A stretch of 64,000 nt of DNA from Streptomyces sp. NBC_00443 (lineage in GTDB: Bacteria; Actinomycetota; Actinomycetes; Streptomycetales; Streptomycetaceae): contig NZ_CP107917.1 in the NCBI RefSeq assembly GCF_036014175.1, positions 3,224,001 to 3,288,000 on the forward strand, in the 5' to 3' direction. The notes beneath the pieces were generated by a model. It made no database searches. It saw nothing but the letters and a program-made list of their open reading frames with translations, and was not told the DNA's origin. This document shows, one piece after another, positions 1-8,173 of this stretch. The position numbers were made by a program, and so were the translations under genes. Position 1 is the stretch's first letter. Each line of letters begins with the position of its first letter.

Positions 1-213
1 AACAAGGCCATCGACGCCGCGGGCCAGATCGCGGACGTGGAGGAGGCCAACAAGGCCTGGGGCAACGTCGACAAGATGATCATGGAGCTGGCCGCGGTCG
101 TCCCGGACTACCACAAGATCCGGAACTACCTGTACGGCTCCAAGGTCGGCAACGTCGTCTGGGACGGCGGCAACACCTGCGTCGCGCTCACGAAGCTCTA
201 CGCCAAGAAGTAA
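1..213 (+). CDS. Oligopeptide ABC transporter substrate-binding protein (3' end only)
   Basis: The first 70 codons of the window are an open frame ending in TAA at 211-213; the 5' part lies outside the window. The tail reads as the C-terminal lobe of a family 5 extracellular binding protein, with a DKMIMELAAVVPDY stretch and a GNVVWDGGN stretch near the end. It is followed by a permease and two ATPases on the same strand, the usual Opp/Dpp order. By family knowledge it would be a membrane-anchored lipoprotein delivering peptides to the permease; its signal peptide is not visible here. Confidence 0.8.
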   Translation, partial: NKAIDAAGQIADVEEANKAWGNVDKMIMELAAVVPDYHKIRNYLYGSKVGNVVWDGGNTCVALTKLYAKK

Positions 214-229
214 GCGAGCACGACCCTTG

Positions 230-256
230 GGGGCGGCCATTCCACATGGCCGCCCC
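230..256 (+). terminator. Intra-operon hairpin after the binding protein gene
   Basis: A perfect 11-bp stem (230-240 with 246-256) and 5-base loop lies 16 bases after the binding-protein stop. There is no T-run after it, so it may act as an mRNA stabiliser or partial terminator rather than a full stop. A hairpin sits at the equivalent place in the second importer cluster (12365-12416). Confidence 0.6.
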
Positions 257-315
257 TGCGGCCCACCCCTCTACTTCCCCCCGGCGACGGCGCCCCGTCC
301 GGAAAGTCACGCCTC

Positions 316-1296
316 ATGTTCCGCTTCCTTGTCCGCCGAGTCATCGGCGCGCTGGTCATTTTGTTGATCATCAGCGCCATCACCTTCTGGCTCTTCTACG
401 CCGTGCCGCGTGACCCCGCGATGATGTCCTGCGGCAAGAACTGCACGCCCGAGAACCTGGCGCAGATCCGGCAGAACCTGGGCATCGACAAGCCGATCCC
501 GGTGCAGTACTGGCTGTGGCTCGTCGGCGTCTTCGTCGGGCGCGACTACGCCAACTACGACTTCTGCAACGCACCCTGCCTCGGGTACTCCTTCGCGAAC
601 CGCGAGCCCGTCTTCGACACGATCATGGACCGTCTGCCGACGACCCTCTCGCTCGCCTTCGGCGCGGCTGTCGTCTTCCTGATCCTCGGTATCGGCGCGG
701 GCATGATCGCGGCGCTCAAGCAGGGCAAGTTCCTGGACAAGTTCGCCAGCTCCGCCTCGCTGCTCGGCTCCTCGCTCCAGATCTACTTCGTCGGCTACAT
801 CGCGATGTTCTTCTTCGTCGCGCAGCTGGGATGGCTCGACCAGCCGCAGTGGACCCCGCTCTCCGAGAACCCGGCCGCCTGGTTCGGCGGGCTGCTGTTG
901 CCCTGGCTGGTCCTCGCGATCATCTTCACGGCCAACTACACGCGTATGACCCGCTCCCAGCTCGTGGAGCAACTCAGCGAGGACTACGTCCGCACGGCAC
1001 GGGCCAAGGGTCTGTCCCGGTCGAACGTGTTCTTCCGGTTTGCCTGGCGCGGCGCGATGGGTCCCATCGTCACGGTGTTCGGCATCGACCTGGGCACGCT
1101 GATCGGCGGTGCCATCATCACCGAGTCGACCTTCAGCCTCCCGGGCGTCGGCCGACTCGCGGTGAAGTCCGTGGACCAGAGCGACCTGCCGATGCTGCTG
1201 GGTGTGACCCTGCTGGCGGCCGGCGCGATCGTCTTCGCCAACATCATCGTGGACGCCGTCTACGCCCTCATCGACCCGCGGATCCGGCTCGCCTGA
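316..1296 (+). CDS. Oligopeptide ABC transporter permease (DppB/OppB type)
   Basis: This 326-residue membrane protein starts with an N-terminal helix after MFRFLVRRVIG and has about six predicted membrane segments. The coupling-helix (EAA) motif is visible as EDYVRTARAKGLS around residue 220, followed by the conserved GTLIGGAIITE and PGVGRLAV stretches. It would form half of the inner-membrane channel for peptide uptake. The periplasmic CGKNCTPENL segment after helix 1 is shared with the paralogue at 11351-12331. It lies 102 bases after the binding protein gene and 51 bases before the first ATPase gene. Confidence 0.93.
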   Translation: MFRFLVRRVIGALVILLIISAITFWLFYAVPRDPAMMSCGKNCTPENLAQIRQNLGIDKPIPVQYWLWLVGVFVGRDYANYDFCNAPCLGYSFANREPVFDTIMDRLPTTLSLAFGAAVVFLILGIGAGMIAALKQGKFLDKFASSASLLGSSLQIYFVGYIAMFFFVAQLGWLDQPQWTPLSENPAAWFGGLLLPWLVLAIIFTANYTRMTRSQLVEQLSEDYVRTARAKGLSRSNVFFRFAWRGAMGPIVTVFGIDLGTLIGGAIITESTFSLPGVGRLAVKSVDQSDLPMLLGVTLLAAGAIVFANIIVDAVYALIDPRIRLA

Positions 1297-1347
1297 CCTC
1301 CGCCCCCACTCCCGACCCCTCGCATCACCCCCCTCAGGAGCGTCCCC

Positions 1348-2382
1348 GTGACGAGCACCGATCAGCAGCCCTTCCTCTCCGTCAAGGACCTCCAGGTCCA
1401 CTTCTCCACCGAGGACGGCATCGTCAAGGCCGTCGACGGGCTCTCCTTCGACATTGCCAAGGGCCAGACGCTCGGCATCGTGGGCGAGTCGGGATCCGGC
1501 AAGTCCGTCACCAACCTGACGATCCTGGGTCTGCACGACCCGTTCCGCACCAAGATCGACGGCGAGATCCTGCTGGACGGGCAGGAACTGCTCACCGCCT
1601 CCGAGCGGGAACTGGAGCGGCTGCGCGGCAACAAGATGTCCATGATCTTCCAGGACGCGCTGGCCTCGCTGTCGCCGTACCACACCATCGGTAAGCAGAT
1701 CGGGGAGACGTACCGCAAGCACACCGGTGCCTCCAAGAAGGAGGCACGGGCGCGGGCGATCGAGATGCTGCGGCGGGTCGGGATCCCGCAGCCCGACATG
1801 CGGGTGGACGACTACCCGCACCAGTTCTCCGGCGGTATGCGCCAGCGCGCCATGATCGCCATGGCACTGGTCTGCGACCCCGAGCTGCTCATCGCGGACG
1901 AGCCGACCACCGCGCTCGACGTGACGGTCCAGGCCCAGATCCTGGATCTGCTCAAGGAGCTCCAGCAGGAGTTCGGCACGGCGATCATCTTCATCACGCA
2001 CGACCTCGGGGTCATCGCCGACATCGCGGACGACGTGCTGGTGATGTACGGCGGCCGGTGCGTGGAGCGGGGCACCAAGGAGGAGGTGCTGCGCGACCCG
2101 CAGCACCCCTACACCCTGGGCCTGATGAGCTCCATGCCGAGCCTGGACGGGCCGGTCGACGTGCCGCTGTCGCCGATCCCGGGTGCGCCGCCGTCGCTGC
2201 TGAACCCGCCCCCCGGCTGCCGCTTCCACCCACGGTGCGCCTTCACCGACAAGGTCACGGGCGGGCTGTGCTCCAGCGAGCGGCCGCTCCTCGACGTGGT
2301 GGACGGCCGGGGTTCCGCCTGCCACCTCGCGCCCGGGGAGCGCAAGGATCTGTTCGCCGAATTCGCCGGATCCCGGCACTGA
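1348..2382 (+). CDS. Oligopeptide ABC transporter ATP-binding protein (DppD/OppD type)
   Basis: The 344-residue ATPase starts at GTG 1348, with a CAGGAG ribosome site 7 bases upstream. Walker A is GESGSGKS (about residue 49), the signature is SGGMRQR, and Walker B is [12 protein letters not shown] followed by the THDLG switch. The C-terminal oligopeptide domain contains GCRFHPRC plus two later cysteines, the four-cysteine pattern that in this family can hold an iron-sulfur cluster. It pairs with the next gene to drive peptide import. It is closely related to the - strand gene at 10275-11336. Confidence 0.94.
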   Translation: MTSTDQQPFLSVKDLQVHFSTEDGIVKAVDGLSFDIAKGQTLGIVGESGSGKSVTNLTILGLHDPFRTKIDGEILLDGQELLTASERELERLRGNKMSMIFQDALASLSPYHTIGKQIGETYRKHTGASKKEARARAIEMLRRVGIPQPDMRVDDYPHQFSGGMRQRAMIAMALVCDPELLIADEPTTALDVTVQAQILDLLKELQQEFGTAIIFITHDLGVIADIADDVLVMYGGRCVERGTKEEVLRDPQHPYTLGLMSSMPSLDGPVDVPLSPIPGAPPSLLNPPPGCRFHPRCAFTDKVTGGLCSSERPLLDVVDGRGSACHLAPGERKDLFAEFAGSRH

Positions 2383-2412
2383 CTGACGTACACGAGACGG
2401 GACTTCACCATC

Positions 2413-3456
2413 ATGAGCAACGCGCAACCGCTCCTGGACGTCAGCGGTCTGACCAAGCACTTCCCGATCAAGGGCGGCTTCCCGATCAAACGCACGGTCG
2501 GGGCCGTCAAGGCCGTGGACGGCCTCGACTTCCAGGTGGGCGAGGGCGAGGCCCTCGGTCTGGTCGGCGAGTCGGGCTGCGGCAAGTCGACGACCGGGCG
2601 GCTGATCACGCGGCTCCTGGAGCCGACGAGCGGCAAGATCTCGTACCGCGGCCAGGACATCACGCACGCGGGCCGCAGGCAGCTGGCACCGGTCCGCTCC
2701 GAGATCCAGATGATCTTCCAGGACCCGTACGCGTCCCTGAACCCGCGCCAGACGGTCGGCAAGATCATCTCCGGCCCGATGGAGATCAACGACATCAACC
2801 CTGCGGGCGGCCGCGAGACGCGTGTGCGCGAACTGCTGGAGATCGTCGGTCTGAACCCCGAGCACTACAACCGCTTCCCGCACGAGTTCTCCGGCGGTCA
2901 GCGCCAGCGCATCGGCGTGGCAAGGGCGTTGGCCCTCGAACCGAAGCTGATCGTGGCCGACGAGCCGGTCTCGGCCCTCGACGTCTCCATCCAGGCACAG
3001 GTCGTGAACCTGCTCCAGAAGGTCCAGCAGGAACTGGGCATCGCGTTCGTCTTCATCGCCCACGACCTGGCCGTCGTACGGCACTTCTCGCAGCGCGTCG
3101 CGGTCATGTACCTCGGCAAGATCGTCGAGATCGCCGACCGCGACGACCTGTACGACAACCCGCGCCACCCGTACACCCGGGCGCTGCTGTCCGCCGTGCC
3201 CGAGGCGACGGTGGAGGACACCCCCCGCGAGCGCATCCGCCTCCAGGGCGATGTCCCCTCCCCCATCAACCCGCCCTCCGGCTGCCGCTTCCGCACCCGC
3301 TGCTGGAAGGCGACGGAGAAGTGCTCGACCGAGGCCCCGCCGCTGGTCCAGGTCGAGGGCAACAAGCCCGGCCACCTGACCGCGTGCCACTACCCGGAGA
3401 CGGACGAGGCGGTCCCCGCGCCGCGTCTCGCCAAGGACCCCCAGCCGGCGGTCTGA
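2413..3456 (+). CDS. Oligopeptide ABC transporter ATP-binding protein (DppF/OppF type)
   Basis: This 347-residue ATPase is the last gene of the operon. It shows Walker A GESGCGKS, signature SGGQRQR, Walker [13 protein letters not shown] and the FIAHDLAV switch. The C-terminus has the GCRFRTRC cysteine pair and two further cysteines. It begins 30 bases after the DppD-like gene. The central third is almost identical in DNA to the - strand homologue at 9069-10193, which suggests recent gene conversion. An IS607-type element starts 16 bases after the stop codon. Confidence 0.94.
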   Translation: MSNAQPLLDVSGLTKHFPIKGGFPIKRTVGAVKAVDGLDFQVGEGEALGLVGESGCGKSTTGRLITRLLEPTSGKISYRGQDITHAGRRQLAPVRSEIQMIFQDPYASLNPRQTVGKIISGPMEINDINPAGGRETRVRELLEIVGLNPEHYNRFPHEFSGGQRQRIGVARALALEPKLIVADEPVSALDVSIQAQVVNLLQKVQQELGIAFVFIAHDLAVVRHFSQRVAVMYLGKIVEIADRDDLYDNPRHPYTRALLSAVPEATVEDTPRERIRLQGDVPSPINPPSGCRFRTRCWKATEKCSTEAPPLVQVEGNKPGHLTACHYPETDEAVPAPRLAKDPQPAV

Positions 3457-3466
3457 CACACCGTTC

Positions 3467-5113
3467 CTAACCAGTGTCCAGGAGTGACATTTGCTGCCAG
3501 CTCCCGGAACTGCGCGCATCCCGAACGGTGTTTGATGCGCTGGTCTCCCGCGTTCGCTGTGTCCCCGTCCGGCTGCGTGCATCGTGTGCACGCTCCGTGA
3601 CGGGTGGGCGGGTTCCCTCACGCCCTCGTGCGCCTGGTCCGGCCTGGGCGGTCCGATGCCCCGCAGTATCGCTCTGGTGCTGCGGGGGCGGTGCCGTCCG
3701 TCGCCGGATGGGGTGCCCGAGGGCGCGTCGCCCGATCGCGATGCCGGCGGCATCGTGACGGGACATCTTTCGCTTCTTCGAGGTGAGGGGCCTCTTCCAG
3801 TGCTGATCGCCCCACATCGACGTGTACGCCGGATCCACAGCAACGATCGACAGGCCGTGTTCGGACGCCATGGACACGAGCCGGGCCTTGAGCTTGCCGG
3901 TCGGGATGCCCGAGATGAGCTGCCGGAAGCGCTTACGTCTGCCGTGCTTCTCGCGGGTCTTCTCGGCGGCGAAGTCCAGGTTCTCCAGGCCGATGGCTTT
4001 GACGCCGCACCGGTCGGCCCAGTGCAGCAACTGGCTGATGGCGTGCCGGATCTGGGCGTCACGGTGGTCTGCGCTGCCGGACAGGTCGTAGAAGAACCGC
4101 TTGGGGTCGCCGACCGGGTTGCCGTGCCGGTCGAGCCGGTAGGCGGCGAAGTGGTCGGCGTTGGTGTCCACGCCGACCATGCCCTCAGACCGCGCCGTCT
4201 GAAGCGGGATCGTCTGGACAACGGGCCGTGTCCACGACGCTGTCAGGTACCAGCGGCCCCGCTCCACGTCCAGGTGGATACGGTAGGCCACGGCCCGGTT
4301 GTCTTCGATCCGGTCGCGCCACTCGGCTCCCCGGTGCTGGAACTGCACGCGGGTGGCGAGGACGTACCGGCCGTGCTTGCTGTTGGCCAAGTGGGCAAGC
4401 GGGGCGGGCAGCTTGATGCTGACCTCGCCATCCGGCGTGACGCGGATCGTCTCGTTGCCGAAGCGTTTGCCGGACTCGCCGTCGACGGCGAGGAACCACC
4501 GTTCGGCTTCCCACCGCTCACGCCACTGCTCGGCGGTGAGCTGGGCGGCTTCGAGGTTGTGGCGGTTGTTGATCAGGCGCCGGCCGCCGCGCGCGACGTG
4601 CACGACACCGGCCTCACGCTCAGCGCGGGCCACGTCCAGGCGGTATTCCAGGGTCGTCAGACGGCGGGACTTCTGGAACCACTCGCCCCGACTGCGGTAT
4701 CCGCCGGGTGCCCGCTTGGTGCCCTTCTCCCCGATCGGCTGGGAGAGGCGGTGCATCAGCGTCCGCACACCGGCCTCAAGCCCTTGGATGTGGGCGAGCT
4801 GACAGCGGCGGGACAGAGCCCACTGATCGTGAGTGGCCTTCGTGATCGAACCGGCCCACCGAGACGAGGAGTCGGCCGTCAGGCCCTGCTTGCGGGCGGC
4901 CCACGTGTCGCTGTTGTGGTCCAGGCCGTCCATGCAGCGGTTCTTGAGGTCCAGCGAGGCGAGGCGTCCGAGGTGTTCACCGACCAGCCGCAACACCTTG
5001 TCGTCCACGTCGGTGAGGTGCCCCAGGCGGTCGCGTATCGCCACCCCGGACGGCCCGAGCGCGACGAACGGCGCGTCGATGGTGCGGAGCTTCTTCTTCT
5101 TCGGCTCACTCAT
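3467..5113 (-). CDS. tnpB: TnpB RNA-guided nuclease family protein of the IS607-type element
   Basis: The 548-residue product has the split RuvC nuclease core of TnpB: D316 in GMVGVDTNAD, E377 in IGLENLDF and D454 in SRHDAAGIAIG. The region between RuvC II and III (about 431-453) has no cysteine, so the zinc finger usual in TnpB is missing. An Arg/Pro/Thr-rich tail of about 90 residues runs to the element end and overlaps where the guide RNA of TnpB elements is normally encoded. All three catalytic acids are present, so nuclease activity is possible. It starts at ATG 5113 and overlaps the recombinase gene by 8 bases. Confidence 0.85.
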   Translation of the reverse strand: MSEPKKKKLRTIDAPFVALGPSGVAIRDRLGHLTDVDDKVLRLVGEHLGRLASLDLKNRCMDGLDHNSDTWAARKQGLTADSSSRWAGSITKATHDQWALSRRCQLAHIQGLEAGVRTLMHRLSQPIGEKGTKRAPGGYRSRGEWFQKSRRLTTLEYRLDVARAEREAGVVHVARGGRRLINNRHNLEAAQLTAEQWRERWEAERWFLAVDGESGKRFGNETIRVTPDGEVSIKLPAPLAHLANSKHGRYVLATRVQFQHRGAEWRDRIEDNRAVAYRIHLDVERGRWYLTASWTRPVVQTIPLQTARSEGMVGVDTNADHFAAYRLDRHGNPVGDPKRFFYDLSGSADHRDAQIRHAISQLLHWADRCGVKAIGLENLDFAAEKTREKHGRRKRFRQLISGIPTGKLKARLVSMASEHGLSIVAVDPAYTSMWGDQHWKRPLTSKKRKMSRHDAAGIAIGRRALGHPIRRRTAPPPQHQSDTAGHRTAQAGPGARGREGTRPPVTERAHDARSRTGTQRTRETSASNTVRDARSSGSWQQMSLLDTG

Positions 5114-5734
5114 CGGCAGCCGCCGCTTCGAGAGCCTTCCTCGCCCGGTTCTTCGCCGACCGACGGCCGTACAGGCGGGCGCAGAACGACGTCAGCACCT
5201 CCACCATGTCTCGGACCAGATCGTCTTCAACTTCGCCGTCATCGAGGACGACGAGTCGGCGACCAGTCGCGGACAGGGCAGCCTCGATCAGCTCCACGTT
5301 CATCCGGCCGAGGCGGTCTTTGTGCTCGACCACGACCGTGGTCACCGCCGGGTCGGCCAGCAGCCGCCTCGCCTTCGCGCGGCAGCCGTTCACACCCGAG
5401 GCGATCTCGGATTCGATCCGCACGACCTTCTGCCCGGCCTTCGCCGCCCATGCCGACAGGCGAGCGGTCTGCCGCTCCAGGTCCGGCTTCTGATCATGCG
5501 AGGAGACGCGGGCATACAGACCTACACCACCGGTCACGGAGGGTGAGGTGTTCGCGTCGATGTTCACCAGGATCGTGCGCGGTCCCACGCGTTCCGCAGG
5601 TACCGGCAATGTGCCCTCACGGAACCAGCGATACGCCGTACGCGGGGCAATGCCCTGCGAGCGTGCCCATTCCGTCAGGTTCATGCACAAGATCGTACAA
5701 CACTCGTGACACCTAAAAGACACTCATGGACACT
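3473..5734 (-). mobile_element. IS607-type insertion sequence with imperfect terminal inverted repeats
   Basis: The element carries a serine recombinase gene and a tnpB gene on the - strand. Its ends look like 16-base imperfect inverted repeats: AGTGTCCAGGAGTGAC at 3473-3488 and, on the opposite strand, AGTGTCCATGAGTGTC at 5719-5734 (14 of 16 match). IS607 elements use a serine recombinase and normally make no target duplication; none was seen. The exact ends are inferred from the repeats only. It lies between the peptide operon and a strong hairpin terminator at 5839-5877. Confidence 0.8.
5106..5684 (-). CDS. tnpA: IS607-family serine recombinase (transposase)
   Basis: The 192-residue protein begins with a MerR/excisionase-like helix-turn-helix (LTEWARSQGIAPRTAYRWF) and continues into a small serine-recombinase domain with the catalytic serine in GLYARVSSHDQ, then VVEHKDRLGR and a C-terminal FCARLYGRRSA helix. 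This order is that of IS607 TnpA, which moves the element through a serine-linked intermediate. ATG 5684 starts directly at the HTH; an upstream alternative at 5723 would lie in the terminal repeat. It is expressed as a pair with the overlapping tnpB. Confidence 0.88.
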   Translation of the reverse strand: MNLTEWARSQGIAPRTAYRWFREGTLPVPAERVGPRTILVNIDANTSPSVTGGVGLYARVSSHDQKPDLERQTARLSAWAAKAGQKVVRIESEIASGVNGCRAKARRLLADPAVTTVVVEHKDRLGRMNVELIEAALSATGRRLVVLDDGEVEDDLVRDMVEVLTSFCARLYGRRSAKNRARKALEAAAADE

Positions 5735-5838
5735 TATACGAGAGCAGGTTCTGACCCCTTTTCGTCAGTCGCCGTGCCCGGAACGGACTTTCACCGGCCC
5801 ATTGACCCGAGCCCATGAGCGTCCGGTTCCAGGGGAAG

Positions 5839-5877
5839 GAGGGCCCGTGCACACCCCTTGGGTGCGTGCGGGCCCTC
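5839..5877. terminator. Strong imperfect hairpin, probable bidirectional terminator
   Basis: GAGGGCCCGTGC and GTGCGGGCCCTC arms form a long stem with few mismatches around a CCTTGG-type loop. It lies between the IS element and the - strand toxin gene, so it may stop transcription from both sides. It was probably the original terminator of the peptide operon before the insertion. Confidence 0.65.
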
Positions 5878-5905
5878 ATCTCTCGGTCATGGGGCCGCGC
5901 GCTGC

Positions 5906-6286
5906 TCAGGGGTTGAGGTCGAGAACGCGCACCATCCGCCCCTTCCACCGGTCCGGGGCAACGGTGGTGACGACAGCCCCGTCCGGCCGTTCGGGCGTCG
6001 GCTGGGCCGCGTACTCGATGTGAGCCGGAGCCCAGGTGTCATCCGGCGCGACGGCAAGCGCGGCAGGCAGGTCCAGGTCGAGGACGACGACGCCGGGCAG
6101 TGCGACGATGTGCTCGGCCGTGCCGCGCCGGGTCCGATCGGCCTCGATCAGCGCACACGTGGGCGCGTACAGAAACCATCCCGAAGTGGCATGGGCGCGG
6201 TGGATCAGCCGGGAAGCCAGGACGTTGCCCGATCCGGCAGCGACCATGGCCGTGTCGTCGAGGATCACATGGAGAACGTCGGTCAC
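5906..6286 (-). CDS. PIN-domain-like toxin (VapC-like)
   Basis: The 126-residue protein starts at GTG 6286, overlapping the stop of the preceding small gene by four bases (GTGA). It has a VILDDTAM start with paired aspartates, an ALIEADR segment with a glutamate in the middle and a late AVVTTVAPDRW strand, the spacing expected of PIN-fold ribonucleases. PIN toxins cut RNA and are held inactive by their partner. The order antitoxin-then-toxin with overlap supports this reading. The identity with VapC is weak, so another PIN-like or unrelated small protein remains possible. Confidence 0.6.
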   Translation of the reverse strand: MTDVLHVILDDTAMVAAGSGNVLASRLIHRAHATSGWFLYAPTCALIEADRTRRGTAEHIVALPGVVVLDLDLPAALAVAPDDTWAPAHIEYAAQPTPERPDGAVVTTVAPDRWKGRMVRVLDLNP

Positions 6287-6546
6287 GGAGCGGCCGCCTC
6301 GGCGAGCCGGCGATCGAGTTCCGCGTCCAGGTCGGCCTGCTCACCCTCGCTGGGGTCATAGCCGTTCCATTCCCGCAGCACCGCACGGGCGTGCTCGGCT
6401 CGGTCGGCACGCTCAGCCGGAGTGAGCAGCGAGTCCGCGAGCCGGGCCAGATACGCTCGCAGCGACAGACCCTCGCCGGCCGCTATCTCGGCCAGCCGGT
6501 CACGGGCGTCGACCGGAATGCGAATGTTGGCATCAGTCATGGCCAT
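6283..6546 (-). CDS. Ribbon-helix-helix antitoxin-like protein
   Basis: The 87-residue protein contains a short DANIRIPVDARDRLAEIA strand-helix followed by GLSLRAYLARLAD, matching the ribbon-helix-helix DNA-binding fold of VapB-type antitoxins. The C-terminal half is acidic and helical (GEQADLDAELDRRL) and would bind the toxin. ATG 6546 was chosen because a GATAGGAGC ribosome site precedes it closely; ATG 6540 is an alternative. A palindrome at 6573-6600 sits just upstream as a likely autoregulatory operator. Confidence 0.65.
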   Translation of the reverse strand: MAMTDANIRIPVDARDRLAEIAAGEGLSLRAYLARLADSLLTPAERADRAEHARAVLREWNGYDPSEGEQADLDAELDRRLAEAAAP

Positions 6547-6572
6547 GCTCCTATCGGTCACCTTCCACCCAG

Positions 6573-6600
6573 GGTACGGGTACGCACCCGTACCCGTACC
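6573..6600. promoter_or_regulatory. Palindromic operator upstream of the toxin-antitoxin pair
   Basis: GGTACGGGT and ACCCGTACC form a perfect 9-base inverted repeat around a 4-base centre (6573-6594), and a further CCCGTACC half site overlaps to 6600. It starts 27 bases upstream of the antitoxin start and lies in the gap before the divergent amidohydrolase gene. Ribbon-helix-helix antitoxins commonly repress their own operon at such short repeats. Confidence 0.6.
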
Positions 6601-6655
6601 TTCGTTTGCGATGCGGCCTTGTCGTCACCCGGGCGGGCAACAAGACTGCCTCTCC

Positions 6656-7696
6656 ATGGCCCTACACCTGCGCGGCACCACCCTCCCCGACGGCACCCAC
6701 CGCGACCTCTGGCTCCTCGGCGACCGCATCACCTTCGACCGCCCGTCCGGCGAGCCGCAGACGGTGGCCGACGGCGGCTACCTGCTGCCGGGACTGGTCG
6801 ACGTCCACACGCACCCCGGGTCCCCGTCCGAGGACGAACCCGTCTTCGACCCCGAGGTGTTCGCCGAGCAGATCGCGGCGCACCGGGACGCGGGGACGAC
6901 GGCATTGCGGTTCCCGGGGCTGCTCGGCGAGATCCCTGAGGGCCTGCGCGAGGCCCCGGACGCCCCGCGCATGATCACAGCAGGGCGGTGGCTGGCGTGG
7001 GCGGGACTGTCGAAAAGCGCCGACTTCCACACCGTCACCGACGACCTCGTCGCCGCCGCCGTCGCGGATACCAAGGCCCACGACGGCTGGTGCAAGCTGA
7101 TGGGCGACTGGGACTACGAGTCGGATCCGGTGCCGTACGACATCCTGCGTGCCGTCACCGACGCGGTGCACGCGGTCGGGGGGCGGGTCGCCGCGCACTG
7201 TCAGTCGGCGCTAGGCGTGCTGAACGCCTCGCGGGCCGGCGTCGACTCCATCGAGCACGGGATGGGCATGCCGCAGGAGTGCGTCGAGCTGATGGCCACG
7301 CACGGGACCGTGTACGTCCCCACCCTGACGACGTTCGCGCGCCGCGTGCCGGACATCAAGGACAACCCCCGTGGGCGCCTCTGGCACGAAGGCCACCGCA
7401 TCATGATCCGCCGGGTCCGCGAGGCCCACGACGCCGGCGTCCGCGTCCTCGCCGGCACCGACTCCGCCCCCTTCGGCAACGTGGCCACCGAGGTCGAACA
7501 CCTCATCGCCGCAGGCCTGCCGGCCGACGTGGCGGTGGGTGCGGCGAGCTGGACGGCGCGGGACTTCCTGGGTCTGCCCGGGCTGGTGGAGGGCGGGCTT
7601 GCCGACGTGACGGTGTACGACGCGGATCCGCGGGTCGAGCCGGGGGTGCTGCGGCATCCGCGGCGGATCGTGCTGCGGGGGCGGGTCGTCCGCTGA
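6656..7696 (+). CDS. Amidohydrolase family metal-dependent hydrolase
   Basis: The 346-residue enzyme has the amidohydrolase metal site: DVHTHPG near residue 48, AAHCQSALG, SIEHGMGMP and AGTDSAPFG near the C-terminus. Start ATG 6656 places MALHLRGTTLPDG at the beginning, giving the short beta segment usual before the barrel; the frame upstream is an overlap with the antitoxin gene and was not used. The substrate cannot be told from sequence; relatives include imidazolonepropionase-like and dipeptidase-like hydrolases. It is a cytoplasmic single gene facing the antitoxin gene. Confidence 0.85.
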   Translation: MALHLRGTTLPDGTHRDLWLLGDRITFDRPSGEPQTVADGGYLLPGLVDVHTHPGSPSEDEPVFDPEVFAEQIAAHRDAGTTALRFPGLLGEIPEGLREAPDAPRMITAGRWLAWAGLSKSADFHTVTDDLVAAAVADTKAHDGWCKLMGDWDYESDPVPYDILRAVTDAVHAVGGRVAAHCQSALGVLNASRAGVDSIEHGMGMPQECVELMATHGTVYVPTLTTFARRVPDIKDNPRGRLWHEGHRIMIRRVREAHDAGVRVLAGTDSAPFGNVATEVEHLIAAGLPADVAVGAASWTARDFLGLPGLVEGGLADVTVYDADPRVEPGVLRHPRRIVLRGRVVR

Positions 7697-7733
7697 GCGG
7701 CGGGGCGACTGCCACAGGGCTCAGGGCCAGGGA

Positions 7734-8123
7734 TCAGGGCTCGCGCGCTACCAACTCCACCTCGAAGCCGTCGCCGTTCTCCAGATAGGCGGCGTAGTGC
7801 TCGGGCCCGCCCGCATAGGGATGCCGATCCGGGAAGAGCAGGCTCCAGCCGTGCCGCGGCGCCTCCTCGACCAGGGCGTCGAGACCGGCCCGGCCGCCGG
7901 GCGCGTGGAAAGCCAGGTGATTCAGGCCGGGCCGCAGCCGGTCGTGCCGGTCGCCCCGCAGCGCCGGTGACTCCTCGACCACGAGGTACGTCTCCCCAGC
8001 ACGCCAGCTGCGGCCTGCCGGCCAGTCCTGGTGGGGCTCGTAGCCCAGCCGGTCCAGCAACCACCCCCACGACCTGACCGCCCGCCCGAGGTCCGGCACC
8101 CACAGCTCGACGTGATGCAGCAA
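7734..8123 (-). CDS. VOC (glyoxalase/bleomycin resistance) superfamily protein
   Basis: The 129-residue protein shows the paired beta-alpha-beta-beta-beta layout of VOC proteins: HHVELWVPDLGRAV at the start, PGLNHLAFHAPG in the middle and ENGDGFEVELVA at the end, with His and Glu in typical metal-binding places. TTG 8123 was picked because it gives the usual length and has an AAGGAAGG site upstream; this start is uncertain. Its substrate is unknown. It diverges from the methyltransferase gene, with only 50 bases between them. Confidence 0.75.
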   Translation of the reverse strand: MLHHVELWVPDLGRAVRSWGWLLDRLGYEPHQDWPAGRSWRAGETYLVVEESPALRGDRHDRLRPGLNHLAFHAPGGRAGLDALVEEAPRHGWSLLFPDRHPYAGGPEHYAAYLENGDGFEVELVAREP

Positions 8124-8173
8124 CTCCTCAGCCCTTCCTTCGTGTTGGAGTTCGTTGTGGCAGACTTCCGCGC

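Noticed and set aside
307..4221. Very long antisense open frame opposite the first importer operon
   Set aside because: It is a codon-bias shadow: high GC at third positions keeps antisense frames open. Its Arg/Asp/Gly/Val-rich sequence has no domain, and real motifs are all on the other strand.
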